NCBI GenBank assembly: GCA_964304625.1
Contig: OZ199840.1
Coordinates: 6,882,001 to 6,946,000, forward strand
Length of the DNA: 64,000 nt
Direction of reading: 5' to 3'
Origin: Kudoa neothunni
Taxonomy: Eukaryota; Cnidaria
Positions 46,039 through 58,459 of this stretch are shown one piece after another; the first letter of the stretch is position 1, and every line of letters begins with the position of its first letter. A program made the position numbers and the translations under genes. The notes beneath the pieces are model-generated. The model ran no database searches. It was not told the origin of the DNA and saw only the letters and a list, made by a program, of their open reading frames with translations.

Positions 46039-49000
46039 TATGCCCCCCTTTTATTTTGTTATATATAATAATCATTTAGCCACTTGGGTGCTTTAGAAAT
46101 GCGGCAGCTGCGCTTCTTAACTCTTGCGTCTGGGTCCATATACGGAAGGGTATTGTTCTGATGTGTTTTCCTTACATTTCCATTATCATCATAGGTCATA
46201 GTGGTACCATTTTTGGACAGTACTTTGAAGGGGCCTAAGAAACGTTTTGACAAGGCGCTTTTACCTGACTGACTTTTAGTTAAAATTAGATTTGGCGTTT
46301 TCCCTTTTGCGATTGTTTTTCCTATCATAACCACTTTTTTGTTTGCGTTGCGCTTTTCGAATATTGGAATGCGTCATTCTCATCATTTTCCTCATTGAAT
46401 TTTGTAGTTCTATGGCATAGGTTTCATACTTTTGGCTGTATTTATTCTCTAGAGGTTGGAGAAAGGTATCCGTGATTGAGCTTAGGTTTCTCCCGTACGT
46501 GAGCATGGCTGGAGTGTAAGCAGTACTGGCGCTAACGGTATTACGAAGTGTAAACAAGCATAATGGAAGAGCATCGTCCCATTGAAGAGATTTGGAATTG
46601 CACATTATTCTTATTTTTTCTTTGAGGCTTTTCACGTATCTCTCAGCCAATCCATTCCCTTCTGGGTGATATGGGGTGGAACTAGTATGAGAAATACCTA
46701 ATCTTCTGCAGGTCGCGTTAAACAACTCAGATTCGAATTGGGTGCCACAATCCGTATGAATTGACTTGGGTATACCGTGGCGTGTCACAACCAAATTCAA
46801 CAACTCTTTTGTAGTGGAGAGGGCGGACATATTGGGTAAAGCAGCAGCTTCCAGCCATTTTGTGAATCTATCAACAAAAATAAGTATGTATTTATTACCT
46901 GAGCTAGATTCAGGGAAGGGTCCAATGAAATCTGCATGCCAATCGGTAGCAGGACCGTTGCATCTTATCGGCGTCAGTGGTTGCTTTTTCTCATTCATCC
47001 CATATTTGTTTTGCTTACAGATTAAGCAGTTACCAACAAACGCCTTAACATCATCGGTGAGTGTTAACCAAAAAAAATTCCGTCTGATCCTTTCTTCTGT
47101 GTTCCGCTGACCACCATGGATAGTGTCTTCCTCATGAATTTTCCTAATGATCGGAATTTGAAGTTCCTTTGGCAATACCAGTAGCTTTCCACGTCGAGAA
47201 TTGTGATATAACACGTCATTTTCCACCTCTAATTTCGCAATACGGTGATACAATTTATTGGGTTTATTCACTTTTTGATTGGCGTTGCCGTCTTTCCTGA
47301 GGAAAGATTTGATTTCCAGCACATCCGAATCCCGATTCTGAGCTTCCACAAAGTGTTCGTTTGAAGTTAATAATGAAACGGAGTTCACGCTCCTGGAAAT
47401 GGCATCCGCAATCACATTATCGTCTCCTGGTAAGTATTTTATGTCGTAATCGAATTCTTCTAATTCTAGAAGCCAGCGGCTTCGTCTTCCACGAGTGTCT
47501 TTAATTTTCAAGATGTTTGCTAAGGGGTTGTGATCCGTCCAAAAATGTAAACTTTTTACCAAGAAGGTAATGTCTGAACTTTCGAACTGCTACCAACATC
47601 GCCATGAGTTCTTTGTCAGTAGTGCAGTAGTTCCTCTGTGCATTATTAAATTTTTTACTTGTGTAGGCTATGACATTTTTCTTATTTCCATGATTTTGAT
47701 ATAATACAGCACCAATTCCAGCATTAGACGCGTCACATTCCACAACAAATGGTAGTTTGGGATTTGGGAACGATAGTGTTTGTGTATTTCTTATCTCTTG
47801 TTTTAATTTAGTAAAGCTATGCTGGGCGTCTGCAGTCCATTGAAACCTATCATTTTGGTTCGATAGCTTGAAGAGTGGTGAGGCGATGGCTGCCATATCT
47901 TTGGTAAATTTATGTAGGAAGTTGCATGTGCCTAGAAACATTCTTAATTCCTTTGCTGAAGTGGGAGATTTCCAATCCATTATCGTTTTGACTTTTTCGG
48001 GATCTGGTGAAATACCATCGGGTGACACGATAAATCCAAGGAATTTAATTTCCTTGCTACCAAACACACATTTTTCTTTGTTCATTTTCAAGTTGTTTTC
48101 ACGTAGTATGGTGAATACCTGTTTGAGGTGATTTAGGTGTTCTTCGCGTGACGTGGAATATACGATTATATCGTCGAGATATACTAATACAAAAGGTAAT
48201 TCTCCTAAGAGAGCATCCATCATCCTTTGGAAGGTTGCGGGTGCGTTCACCAAACCAAACGGCATTTTGTTGTATTCATATAGCCCAAAGCCAGGACCCA
48301 ACGTGAACGCAGTTTTCTTCTTGTCTTCTCCTGCCAATGGGATTTGCCAGTAACCTGATTGTAAATCAATCGATGAAAAGTATTTTGCGCCATTCAGGTT
48401 GTCTAGGCATTCCTCAATTAGCGGCAGAGGATATTCGTCCTTTATTGTCAGTTCGTTTACCCGACGTAGATCAATACAAAATCTATACGAACCATTTTTC
48501 TTTTTTGTGAATACCACTGGAGACCTCCAAGGGCTCATCGACGGTCTTATCACACCTGCTTGTAATTGCTCGTTCAATAATTTCCGCACTTCCGTTTGTA
48601 AGTGTAACGGAACTCTGTATGCTCTTGACACGACAGGTGTAGAGTCTTTCAATTGGATCTTATGCACAAACCCTTTCGCTTCGCCCAGTTCAAGGTTAGA
48701 GTTTGCGAAAGTGTCGCAAAATTCGTCCAATAGTTGATCGATGGAAACAATTTTATCCACAGTTTCAATTATGTTAACGTGTCCACTCATTGGCGACAAC
48801 TTAAAGTGTTTGGACAATGTTTCGCGACCAATGATTGCATTATGGGCGAGGCTTTTTGTCACATTAGCCCAAACTTTTACTTCGCGGCCACCCACGTTGA
48901 TGTACATTTCAGTTATTCCGGTAGTTTCGAGATTGGAGCCATTGGCAGTAGTGAACTTCTTTTGCCCAAATACCACATTTTCATGCCTTACCAGATTTTG

Positions 49001-49200
49001 ATTTACAAAGTTACAGCAAGCGCCCGTGTCGATCAATGCCTCAAATGTGATGAAATTACCAGGAATGCGCGCTTTTGTAAAAAAAACAAGAATAATGATC
49101 TCGACTCTCACTCCCAACACTATGAATTTTTTTAAATTTGTAACAGATTCTCTGAAGGTGTCCTCGCTGACCACATTTATTGCAGATAGCGGTTCCTCTA

Positions 49201-49338
49201 TGTAAATAGTTGCAAATTCACGCTAAGAAAAGAGGCACGCGTTTTCAAAATACGATAACTAGCAGAATATAATATATAATCCCTCAAAGTGAGCGGTAAA
49301 TTAATTATGTTTATTGCTTAATCTCTAGGGATATAACA
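49201..49338 (-). repeat. 3' LTR of the inner Gypsy
   Basis: 138 bp, beginning TGTTATATCCCTAGAGATTA on the minus strand. One-base indel relative to 53171-53309. Contains the last codons and stop of pol. Confidence 0.95.
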
Positions 49339-52300
49339 TCTTCCCCTCTGCTGAGAAATTGATTCCTGGTACTTTTTTGGAACAATTTTCTTTCTTGTAG
49401 GTCTTCGATTCTCTTGATGACCTGTAGTCAATGAGGTAGGACTTAACGAATTTGGTGATGAATTGGGAGTATGGAAAGAATCTTCAGCTGATGGTCTGAT
49501 TTCGGGGCTTAGCTCTAGATTGTGTGTTGTACATTTTTTCCATGGTATTATATCATCAATATGAACAGTCTTATGTTTATCATTAATTTGAACAGTGTAT
49601 GTAACACTACCAAGTCGTCTCACTATACTAGCACTTTCAAATGTATTTGTTAAATGATTCTTTACGTTCACGATTTCTCCATCAGCAAATGACCTGAAAT
49701 TATTAAAGGACTTTGGAACAATATCTTTTTCAGTTGGGGCTAGACACGAAAATATGAACCTTGGTGGACGTTTTAAAAATCTTTTAGCTGGTGTCTCATT
49801 TGTGATGGAATGAGGAGTATTTCGATACCAAAATAGAAACTTGGTTATGTCGGTTGCAGAAATTGTTTCCTTTTTCTTCAAAAATTGTTTTAACGTTTGT
49901 ACATATCTCTCCGCCATGCCATTCGATTGCGGATGATAGGGTGGAATCGTCTTATGCTTAATTTGGTAACATTTGCAAAAGTCACGAAATGTGTGACTAA
50001 TGAATTGGGGACCGTTATCACTTACTATTAGTTTAGGCAAACCAAACCTACTGAAGAAATCATTCAATCTTAGAATTGTGGTATTGGTGGTCATATCGTT
50101 CACCTTGTAAACTTCAAGCCATCGCGAATAAGCATCTACGATTATCAGAAAGTAGCATGATTTGAATTCCGCATAATCTATATGTATTCTATCCATCGGA
50201 GAAAGAGCTAGTTCCCACGATAAAAACGAGGTTTTTGGTGGTGATTTCGAATATTTCCTGCAATTCTCACAGGCATCACACATGCTTTGAATGTCATTGT
50301 CCATTTCAGGCCACCACATATATGTTCTACACAATGATTTCAACTTTTGTGAACCGAGATGACTCCAATGTAACTCATCCAAGATATATTTTCTTAGTTT
50401 TATTGGGATTACCACTTTGCTTCCACATATTATACTACCATTTGAAATTGTTAATTCATCTTTTCGTTTGAAGTATGGCATCAATTTTGGATCCGTTTGA
50501 GTGTTTGACCAACCATTGATAATAGAATTTTTTACTAGCCTTAAAATATTATCACTATCAGTTTCGGCTTGGACCGTTTCAGCAGATATGGGCAGGGAAG
50601 TCAAATAGGAGATTTGGAAACAATCAGATTCAATTTTGAATTCGGGATTATTAGCCAATGGAAGTCTAGAGAGTGCATCAGCGTTGGCATTGTTTTTTCC
50701 AGAGCGAAAGGTCAGTTGGTAGTCATAATTTGATAAAAATATACTCCATCTTTGAAGTCTAGATGTAGAACTGGAAGGAATTCCCGTATTTCGTTTAAGC
50801 AATATCGATACTGGATTATTGTCAGTAAGTATAGTGAATTTCCGTCCATACACATAACGATGACGATGAAATTTCTTCACTGCGAATACAACAGAAAGAG
50901 CTTCTTTTTCAAGTTGGCTGTAATTTTTTTCAGCATTATTCAAGGATTTCGAAGCAAACATTATGGGTTTCTCAGAGCCATCTTTTAGAGTATGAGAGAG
51001 GACGGCGCCAACGCCGTATCCTGACGCATCGCAACTGATGCAAATAGGTAAAGCTACATCATAATATGTCAAACATTTGCTAGAAAGTAGTGCCTTCTTG
51101 GTGTTAAGAAAACGCATTTTCGCATTGCAGCGTCCAAATAAATGTTGAATTTTTCTTAAGTAGTTGATTCAAGGGATACAACAGCGTAGACAAATTGCTA
51201 ATAAATTTACTGTAGTAGTTTATCAATCCCAACCATGATCTCAACTCGCCTACGTTAGCAGGTGATGGACATTCAGTAATGGCCTTAGTTTTATCAAGCA
51301 TCGGTTTTATTCCTTCAGGAGTAATAAGATGTCCCAGGTAAGATACTTCAGAAACTCCAAATTCACATTTTGTTGCGTTAGCTTTGACGTTATGTTTTTC
51401 AAGTCCTCTTCAAAACTTCATGCAATTTCCTATCATGTTCCTCTTTGGTTACACCAGAAACAATTATGTCATCGATATAGCAGACGACTCCTTCTATTCC
51501 AATCAGAATCTGATCCATTAACTTCTGAAATATTGCAGGGTGCAACATTTATACCATAATTTAGTCTGGTATACTGATAGAGGCCTTTATGGGGTATTAA
51601 TAGTGAGGTATTTTCGATAATCCTCATGCACCTCCAGTTGTAAATACGCCAGAGAAAGGTCCAGTTTACTGAAGATAACGCCATTTTTCACGCAGTTGAA
51701 AAGATCTTCAGGTGTGGGGAGGGGATATATCTCCGCATTTAGCGCCAAATTGATACTAAGCTTGTAGTCTCCGCATATCCGTACCGAGCCATCCTTTTTT
51801 AGCACGTTGACTGTTGGTGATGCCCATTCAGCACTTTCTACTTTTTGAAGGATACCCAGTCTTCTCAAGCTTATCTAATTCATCAGATACTTTTTTCTCC
51901 AGAGCGTACGGTACTCTTCTAGCTCTTGAAAACACAGGTGTTGCATTCGGATGAACACTTAAGGATGTTTTGAATCCCTTATTGGTTTAGTTGTAGTATT
52001 TTTAAAGACTGCGGGATATGTATCAACGTAATTGTTGGGTTTGACTAGGAAACATTTATGTATATCAATGCCAAATATGGAGATAACATCCCTTCCAAGT
52101 AATGCGTTGTTGGGTGTATCAACTACAATAACATTGACATTTGCAGTTTTATTCTTAAACCTCATTAGGAAGGTAGTAGTCCCAACAGTTCGAAGTCTAT
52201 TTCCATTGTAATCTGTTAAGATTATGTTCGACTTCGACAGCGTATTGGATTGGAAATGGCGTTCGTAGACATTTAATGGAAGGATCGTTTTAACCAGATC

Positions 52301-53159
52301 CCGTGTCTAATTCAAATTTGACAGGGATATTATCAAGGTATACCAGTAACACAATAGGTGGAGAATGAGCATTCGATTGTATATTAAGAACCATCTCATC
52401 AGGATTTTCGTTATCAGAATAGTCCTCTCGCGTCGTTGGATTATCATGTGAAGGATTGCTCAGGTGATTCACATTCTTTCTTTTTGGGCTGAATTTCTTT
52501 TTCATACATGCAGCAGATATATGTCCTTTCTTATGACAGAAATCGCAGACGGAGTTTCGATATCTGCATTCGGACCGGAGATGTCCAGACTTTCCACATG
52601 TGTAGCATTTTTGAATTGTGATCTTGTTTACTGGTGGTGTGATCGTATTTGTCAGTTTCGCCGCGTTTACAGCTGCCTCTTTTTGTGCAATGTAGGTTAA
52701 GGCCTTTTCCCATGTAAGGCCTGTAATATTTAAGAGTTCCATTCTAGTGGATTCGCAAAGTATGCCACTGACGAACCTATCTCTTAGGTTCTCTTCAAGG
52801 GTGTCTTTGTAGCCACATTGCACGCTAAGCTTTTTCAGGGCTAGTGCATACTCGCTAGCGCTTTCGTGCTCATGCTGTAGCCGTTTGTAAAACATGCACC
52901 GTAGGGCTATTTGATTCACAGTAGATGAATAGCATCCTTTTAAGGCGAGTACCACATCTTCAAGTGGTATATCAATAAGGTTTTTTGGAAAGACCTTAGC
53001 CTTTATATCTTTGAATACATCAACGCTTACACTACTTAGGATGATAGATTTCTGGTCTTCATCATCAAGAATCTTGTGTGCTCGGAAAGTGTGATGTAAC
53101 TGTTCGAGCCAGCAGTTAATATCATCTGAACTGTTAAATGTTCGGATTTTCTTATCCAT
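49318..53159 (-). pseudogene. inner Gypsy gag-pol, frameshifted
   Basis: Gag (53159-52290) has two knuckles, CYTCGKSGHLRSEC and CDFCHKKGHISAAC. The protease begins FELDTGSG and shifts at about 52293, resuming with a region ending NNALLGRDVISIFG. Reverse transcriptase is spread over 51868-51104 in several frames. 51117-49318 is one long frame with RNase H (CDASGYGVGAVLSH, LEKEALSVVFAVKKF) and a complete integrase core (HHCC finger, HIDYAEF, IVSDNGPQFIS, HPQSNGMAERY). The breaks contrast with the near-identical LTRs. Confidence 0.92.
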
Positions 53160-53170
53160 CGTCGCCCAAA

Positions 53171-53309
53171 TGTAAATAGTTGCAAATTCACGCTAAGAAA
53201 AGAGGCACGCCGTTTTCAAAATACGATAACTAGCAGAATATAATATATAATCCCTCAAAGTGAGCGGTAAATTAATTATGTTTATTGCTTAATCTCTAGG
53301 GATATAACA
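53171..53309 (-). repeat. 5' LTR of the inner Gypsy
   Basis: 139 bp partner of 49201-49338; an extra C in GGCACGCCG is the only difference seen. Confidence 0.95.
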
Positions 53310-53981
53310 CTCTACATGTCGTCGCAGTGTGTTTTGTGCCTCCACATTTGGTGCAACCCGTATTTTGTGTAGTTAGATAGGCTTTTTGTATTGTTCACAG
53401 TTGTTCTTGCCGAGATAGATGCTAACTCATCAGCATGGCGGTCTGTAATATCTAGTGGTTGGGTATTGTTCAAGAATGATTGGGTTTTTTCAATTAGTTG
53501 GAAAATATCAGAGCTATCCACCAGTTTAAGATATGCTCGGGTCTGTTTAGGAACGCATTCATATATTTTCGGTTTTATGAAAAATTCGGCATCATCAACC
53601 GTGGCATTTGGTCTCGCGGCTCTGAACAAGTGGAGGATTCGTTGATAGAAATCTAGCACACTTTCATTTAGTTTAATGGAAGCACGGCTGAATTCATCAA
53701 AGTAGGCTTCTTTCGATTTTAATCTGCTAGCGTAGGATTTGACGTTATTGTTCAATATCAACAGCATTTGGCTGTAGTCCGTAATGGGTAATGTCGACTC
53801 CAGTAGGTGGTTTTAGTGTTTCTCTTGAGTGACGTGGCAACGCGAGTAATGTTGCGGCATAAAGTTGTCTCTCATTCCAACCTTTGGAAATTGCATAGAG
53901 TTGTAATTCCTCCAATTGTTGGTCAATGTTCCCATCAAAGTTTATTTTTAGAGGTACTTCGTTGTTTACCTCTGACACCAT

Positions 53982-54059
53982 TGTAGCGCGAGAGAAACAC
54001 CAGTCTCAATTCTACAATAATCCGCCGTGCGTACCCATCGCTGACGTGGCTTCGCCACA
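53982..54059 (-). repeat. 5' LTR of the outer Gypsy
   Basis: 78 bp, identical to 45961-46038. Contains a TGGCGAAGCCA palindrome near its 5' end. Confidence 0.95.
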
Positions 54060-54785
54060 TAGCTAATAAATCTTGTTTTGAAAAGTCTTTTAAAATTGGT
54101 AAACGTGTTAATGTTTGAAATAACAGTTGAGAAAATAGATTAACCATAAAATATGAGGAATGATCAGCTAAGAAGGCCATTCTGCTTGAAACATAAGAAA
54201 TTGAACCTGGATAATTTGCCAAATAATTCGTTTAAAGTTTTAATTATTTGAAGCTTCTCAGAAAACCAATTAACATCATCCTTATCTTCGTAAATGTTTC
54301 GATAACGTTTATTATCTTCAGAAACATTAGAATGACATAAATATAAATTATCAAAAGATATCGTAAAATTCATTGATATCGGATTCAAATTCATCCAAAA
54401 TATTACGCTCAGAATAATTTATGGCAGCGTTTTACTCCTCGGTAATGATCGGTATTTAACGTGTGTATAGTTTTTTTCAATTTTTCTCTGTTTTCTCTGG
54501 ACAAACTTTTATCTAATTCTCAAAATTGTTGTAAATTATTTTTCCTTGTTGTATGATAGAAAAAAACGTCGGGTCCATTAGACCCAAAAAGAAGGGATGT
54601 GTAAGTATTTTGATTATTTCGTTACCTGAAGGCACAAATTAAAATTTTCTGTTATATTTTAATAGAACTCATATTTTTAAGAGAATAGATATGATCTTAA
54701 ATCAAACGATATAATATAGGTTCTCTAAAATTGATTCAAACATCCATTGGGATCAAATGGACCCCAAAGACGCTCGGAAGGTTAA

Positions 54786-55474
54786 GCAGCATCTTACTAA
54801 AAGATCCCCTTTAGCAGTAGCAAAATTGAATGGATTAGTTCGTTTCCTGATTTTCTCACAAAAATCCCGTTCAAGCCCAAACTTCGAAGTGCAAGTATCG
54901 CTAGATTTAGACTTTCCACCAAAATCATAATCGGAATCCAAATCACATGAGGATTCCAGTATATCATCGCACCCGACGCTGAGCCTTGGAACTCCATATT
55001 ACTATCCACCAGTTCACTCTCATCAATATCGATCGTTAAATTATTAAAATATTGCTTTAATTGCCATGATATAAATACTTCCTGTGTTACTATCGAGCAA
55101 TACAATTTGATGTCAACACTGATCCTCTTGGGTCTCGCGAATACTTGGAGAAATTTAAAAACCACTAAAAATTTGAAAATATACTTCATACATAACATAT
55201 TAATATTATATTTATAAATATTCACAAATATTCTTTAAAACTGACTCAATTGAAAGGATTCTTAACAAGTTGTATTTTGCATCCTACTAAAAAATGCATT
55301 TCCCAAAACCTTTGTGTGTTAAAAATTTTAGATAATACTATAAATTAATTATAAATCTAATACGTAAAGATTATATGAACCTTTAAACGTTGTCACATTT
55401 TTATTTATAGAGAAAACCCAAAAATAACCTAAAAGGGGGTCCCGAGAGACTCAGCATCGTCCCGGAAGGGTTAG
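54786..55474 (-). mobile_element. piggyBac-type 5' part (CCCTTCCGGGACG end)
   Basis: Read on the minus strand from TTAG-type junction 55474-55471 the end is CCCTTCCGGGACGATG, matching the orphan end at 23117. A frame at 55225-54797 and a shifted neighbour contain DESELVDSN and SDYDFGGKSKSSD, acidic sequence typical of piggyBac N-termini. The 9-kb family copy was inserted at its TTAA (54782-54785), so the rest of this element is displaced or lost. Confidence 0.5.
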
Positions 55475-55479
55475 TGACA

Positions 55480-57897
55480 TCGATGGGAACCAATTTATTG
55501 ATGCTTGTTTACTTGTTTGTTTCTCATTTTAAAACTTTATTTCGCGCTTATAAACCCGTCTGATCCCAAAATTTTTGTTTCTTTCGAAAAGAATTTATTA
55601 TATAGAAGGGATTTTAAAAACCATAAATGTTAATTTTTAATTTAAAAGGAGTTTTCTAAGTTTCAATTTGTTACACTTTTTGTCTTATTCACTACAGTAA
55701 ACAACGAGCTCCAAAGATAAAAAATACAAACTTTTTAAATGAGAAAAAAATTTTTTTATTAATAATTAATTAGTTTTTTACATGGAAATCATATAAACAG
55801 TCCCTTCCTACAACAATGCAACAAGTTGCCAAATATTTTACACGCGCAAAGAGTGTGTTCCTTTTAAATAAACGGCACCTATTTTTTGATTCATTCATCG
55901 TAGGATAATAATCAACATTGTCAAATCTAATGGAATCTGATAGTACATCAATTTTGGGCGTTTAGGGCAATAAAACACATCATAATCTTCACACACATCC
56001 AGACTTGGTCAACTTTGCTTCGGTATTACTACCCGTTTTTTTATAATAGATGAGTGATTCGCTTATGGGTTCTGTAAATGATAACAAGTCTTTCATTTCA
56101 TTTTTGGGCGTCCTTTCTCATGAAAGAGTTTCTGCAATATAGTAGCCATGCATTAATAATGGCTGTATTTAAACCCCACATGAAAATTTTCATGCGAAAT
56201 TTTCAAGATTTATGTTCCTATCTATACAATGTCATCAGCATATCTTTAGAATCTATCAGATAGATCGAGGACCTCCCATATTTTTGTTGTATTCAGAAAC
56301 AACATTAGAACACTCAATATTAACCATTCGTTTGAGGCGGTTATCAAAAATCCTTGTACTGAGACTGGGTCCCAAAGAAGATGTTGAGCACAATGTAACT
56401 ATTGATCCATCACACCATTGAGATAACACAATACCTTGAAGAAGATCTTGCGCTCTTTCTTCCTCGAATATCTTTGCGGAAGTTAAGGGGAACTTTTTTA
56501 TTTCATTTCTTCGAATTGTACCAACTGAGTAAATATTTCAGTTTTTAAAAATATTTGTAGTGGGATGGAAGTAAAGTAGTTGTCGAAATAAAGGAAATAT
56601 GTCTTTGAAGTTGGCGGAGTTTAGAATAGTTTAACAACAAAGTCTCCTGAGATTAGACCACAGTTTGGCGCAACCGGAGATCTTTTGCCATCATATATGT
56701 GAAAATCATACACGATGCCATTAACACCGTATCTAGCGAAAACTTTGGAGCTCCACTTTGAACGTTTCTTTGAGAAGCATTGTCTTGCTTTACATTTTCC
56801 TTTAAAAAGAATCATTTCTTTGTCAGTTGAATTGCGTACTTCTGGGGTTATTTGTAAACATGCGATCATGAATTGGTCAAGATAAGGTCTACTTTTCGCG
56901 AAATAATCAAAAGTGGGTGAGTTTTTGTCTGTTTAAAGAGTTTTGTTATTACTAAAATGTAAAAATTTGAGGATTTGCTGGAAACGAATTCTGTAGAAAG
57001 TATTCGAAACAGGGGGATAATTCTGGGATTTACTCCAATAAACAGCGGTAACGAGGCATCCTAACGATACCCATTAAAGTATTAACACCGATGAACTTTT
57101 GAATTTCTTCAACATGTGTATCGAAAGTCGATCCAAATTGAGTGGAATAAATATTTGATTGCAATATTATTAGTTTCCATTAATTCAATGTCAAAGAAGA
57201 AATTAAGGTAGTCTATTGGCTCATGAAAACCGTAAAGTTCTTCAAAATTTTCAGCTGTGGTTACATTTTCTGGTCACTTAATACAAAGCCCTTCTTTAGT
57301 CCATTTGATGTTTGTTTCCTCTACCAAAGCAACTGATCCATCCGACGAGCTAATAAAGGATTCCTCAAAATTCTCGGCTTTTGTTGGATCAAATTCATCA
57401 TCAGAATACACATTAGGATCTGAAATATCGACATCTGGAAGAACTATAACTTTTGCTTGTATTTTTCCGCTGGTTAACCTTGTTCTGAAATCGTGATAAA
57501 TTATAATCCGAAACTTTAATTCCATTGTCGCCCCTTGTTCACCGTGATGAACGCATGCTTTTAAAGCTGTGTACATTTTTTTACTTATTGAATCAATGTG
57601 AATATTTAAAAAAATAAACTAATCATAAGTATCTATAATATAATTTTTTATTTATAAAATGAAACACTTTTATAAACTGAATAAGATTGCAATTTTTTAA
57701 TCCGGATTTAGTAAAAAGTATCGTTCAATAAAATTTTGTTCTTTCTTTAATATGATACAAATTAAAAAAATTAGGAATTTTAATACTAAAATCTTTAGTT
57801 TCATTTACTTTTGGGTTTCTACATAAGTATATTCAGTACGTGGTAGCCAAAATAATGGGTTGTTCGCCAAAGTGAACAATGGGATCGAAAGGGTCAA
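55480..57897 (-). mobile_element. piggyBac element related to the one at 23.6-25.9 kb
   Basis: The 5' end at 57893 reads CCCTTTCGATCCCATTGTTC on the minus strand, flanked by TCAA (57894-57897) instead of TTAA. A near-perfect subterminal palindrome TTGTTCGCC/GTGAACAA lies at 57860-57879. A transposase relic follows. The 3' end is not identifiable and is placed approximately. Confidence 0.7.
55850..57576 (-). pseudogene. piggyBac transposase (PGBD2/3-like, heavily broken)
   Basis: 57576-57274 is the acidic N-terminus (VIVLPDVDISDPNVYSDDE). Decayed frames lead to 56869-56621 with STDKEMILFKGKCKARQCF (Lys where the first catalytic Asp/Glu region has variation), YGVNGIVYDFHIYDGK and CGLISGDFVVKLF. 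TYFLYFDNYFTSIPLQIF with the second Asp follows near 56600-56540. C-terminal pieces run to about 55850. Order and sequence parallel 23840-25482. Confidence 0.78.
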
Positions 57898-58457
57898 CTC
57901 ATTAATGTTTTCAATTTGAGAGAATTATATAATTCTTCATAATGATGGTATTTAATAAAAAGCTTATCCTGAGGCGCTAAAATAAGTATCAAAATAAAAA
58001 CAAGGAGCTTGTATTAAAAATATCATATTTGATTGTGACTCGAAATAATTGCAGAATATAAAATTATTTAGCACTTTGTCAAATTTTGTATAGGCAAAAT
58101 TAGTCTTGTAGCAGTTATGATAAATTTAAATGAAAAAATCTCTATATTATAAAGTTGAGTTTCTTTTGCTTTTTTTACCGAAATTGAATTTGGTTTTTAT
58201 TGGAATAAAATTTTTGACTCTCAATATAATTTTTACAATTCCAATAACGTAATCTTTTATTTGAGAAAGATGTAACTATTTTTTGAATGCTCCATCATGT
58301 ATTTTTTAGCCACAAAGTGATTATAAAATAAATTTAATATTATTTTCCTTAGAGGATTTTTCTCAATTAATTGACTTTATAAATGTTTTCAAAGCTTTAT
58401 TTTTATATTTATGTTATAACATTTTGATTTAATGAAATATTATGGTTATTATTGATG
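57898..58457. other. AT-rich spacer
   Basis: No genes, repeats or sites recognised. Confidence 0.6.
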
Positions 58458-58459
58458 TA

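Larger units (their letters stand above)
49201..53309 (-). mobile_element. inner Gypsy LTR retrotransposon
   Basis: LTRs at 49201-49338 (138 bp) and 53171-53309 (139 bp) differ by one inserted base. A perfect 5-bp target duplication CTCTA lies at 49196-49200 and 53310-53314. On the minus strand TTTGGGCGACG follows the 5' LTR just before the gag ATG at 53159. AGAGGGGAAGA before the 3' LTR is the polypurine tract. The pol frame reads through the tract and ends 21 bp inside the 3' LTR. Confidence 0.95.
46059..53981 (-). pseudogene. outer Gypsy gag-pol, split and frameshifted
   Basis: Gag begins at 53981 (MVSEVNNEVPLKINFDG), shifts near 53755, and reaches the first zinc knuckle (CTKCGGTKHTATTC) at about 53360-53315. 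The inner Gypsy cuts in here; the second knuckle CNKCGQRGHLQRIC lies on the other side at about 49180-49140. Protease ALIDTGACCNF, reverse transcriptase with YLDDIIVYS and RNase H follow to about 47560. After a shift, integrase has CLICKQ, HADFIGPFP, HTDCGTQF and HPEGNGLAERY. A last shift near 46320 leads to the integrase C-terminal domain ending at 46059. Confidence 0.9.
45961..54059 (-). mobile_element. outer Gypsy LTR retrotransposon with 78-bp LTRs
   Basis: LTRs of 78 bp at 45961-46038 and 53982-54059 are identical. A perfect 5-bp target duplication TAGCT flanks them (45956-45960, 54060-54064). On the minus strand the 5' LTR is followed by ATGGTGTCAGAGG, a primer-binding-site-like sequence that also contains the gag ATG. 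A polypurine AAAAGGGGGGCA precedes the 3' LTR. The element is interrupted at 49201-53309 by another Gypsy. LTRs this short are known in the Mag lineage (Bombyx mag). Confidence 0.94.
45480..54785 (-). mobile_element. piggyBac relic (CCTTCC-AGCG family) split by nested Gypsy elements
   Basis: The 5' end is at 54781 with TTAA 54782-54785 and CCTTCCGAGCGTC read inward. 54062-54781 aligns with the right 700 bp of the piggyBac at 9021-10363. The sequence stops at the outer Gypsy (45961-54059) and resumes at 45960. It then encodes, at 45730-45500, a transposase piece with a recognisable IPSKLAIYRIKYFLLANPET block, equivalent to the xPxKPAxYGIKxxxLxDxxT segment of piggyBac. The 3' terminus is not seen. 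Confidence 0.78.

Noticed and set aside
48734-49135. Long plus-strand open frames across the Gypsy elements (e.g. 48734-49135, 46766-47110)
   Set aside because: They are antisense to clear gag-pol coding sequence and have no domains of their own.
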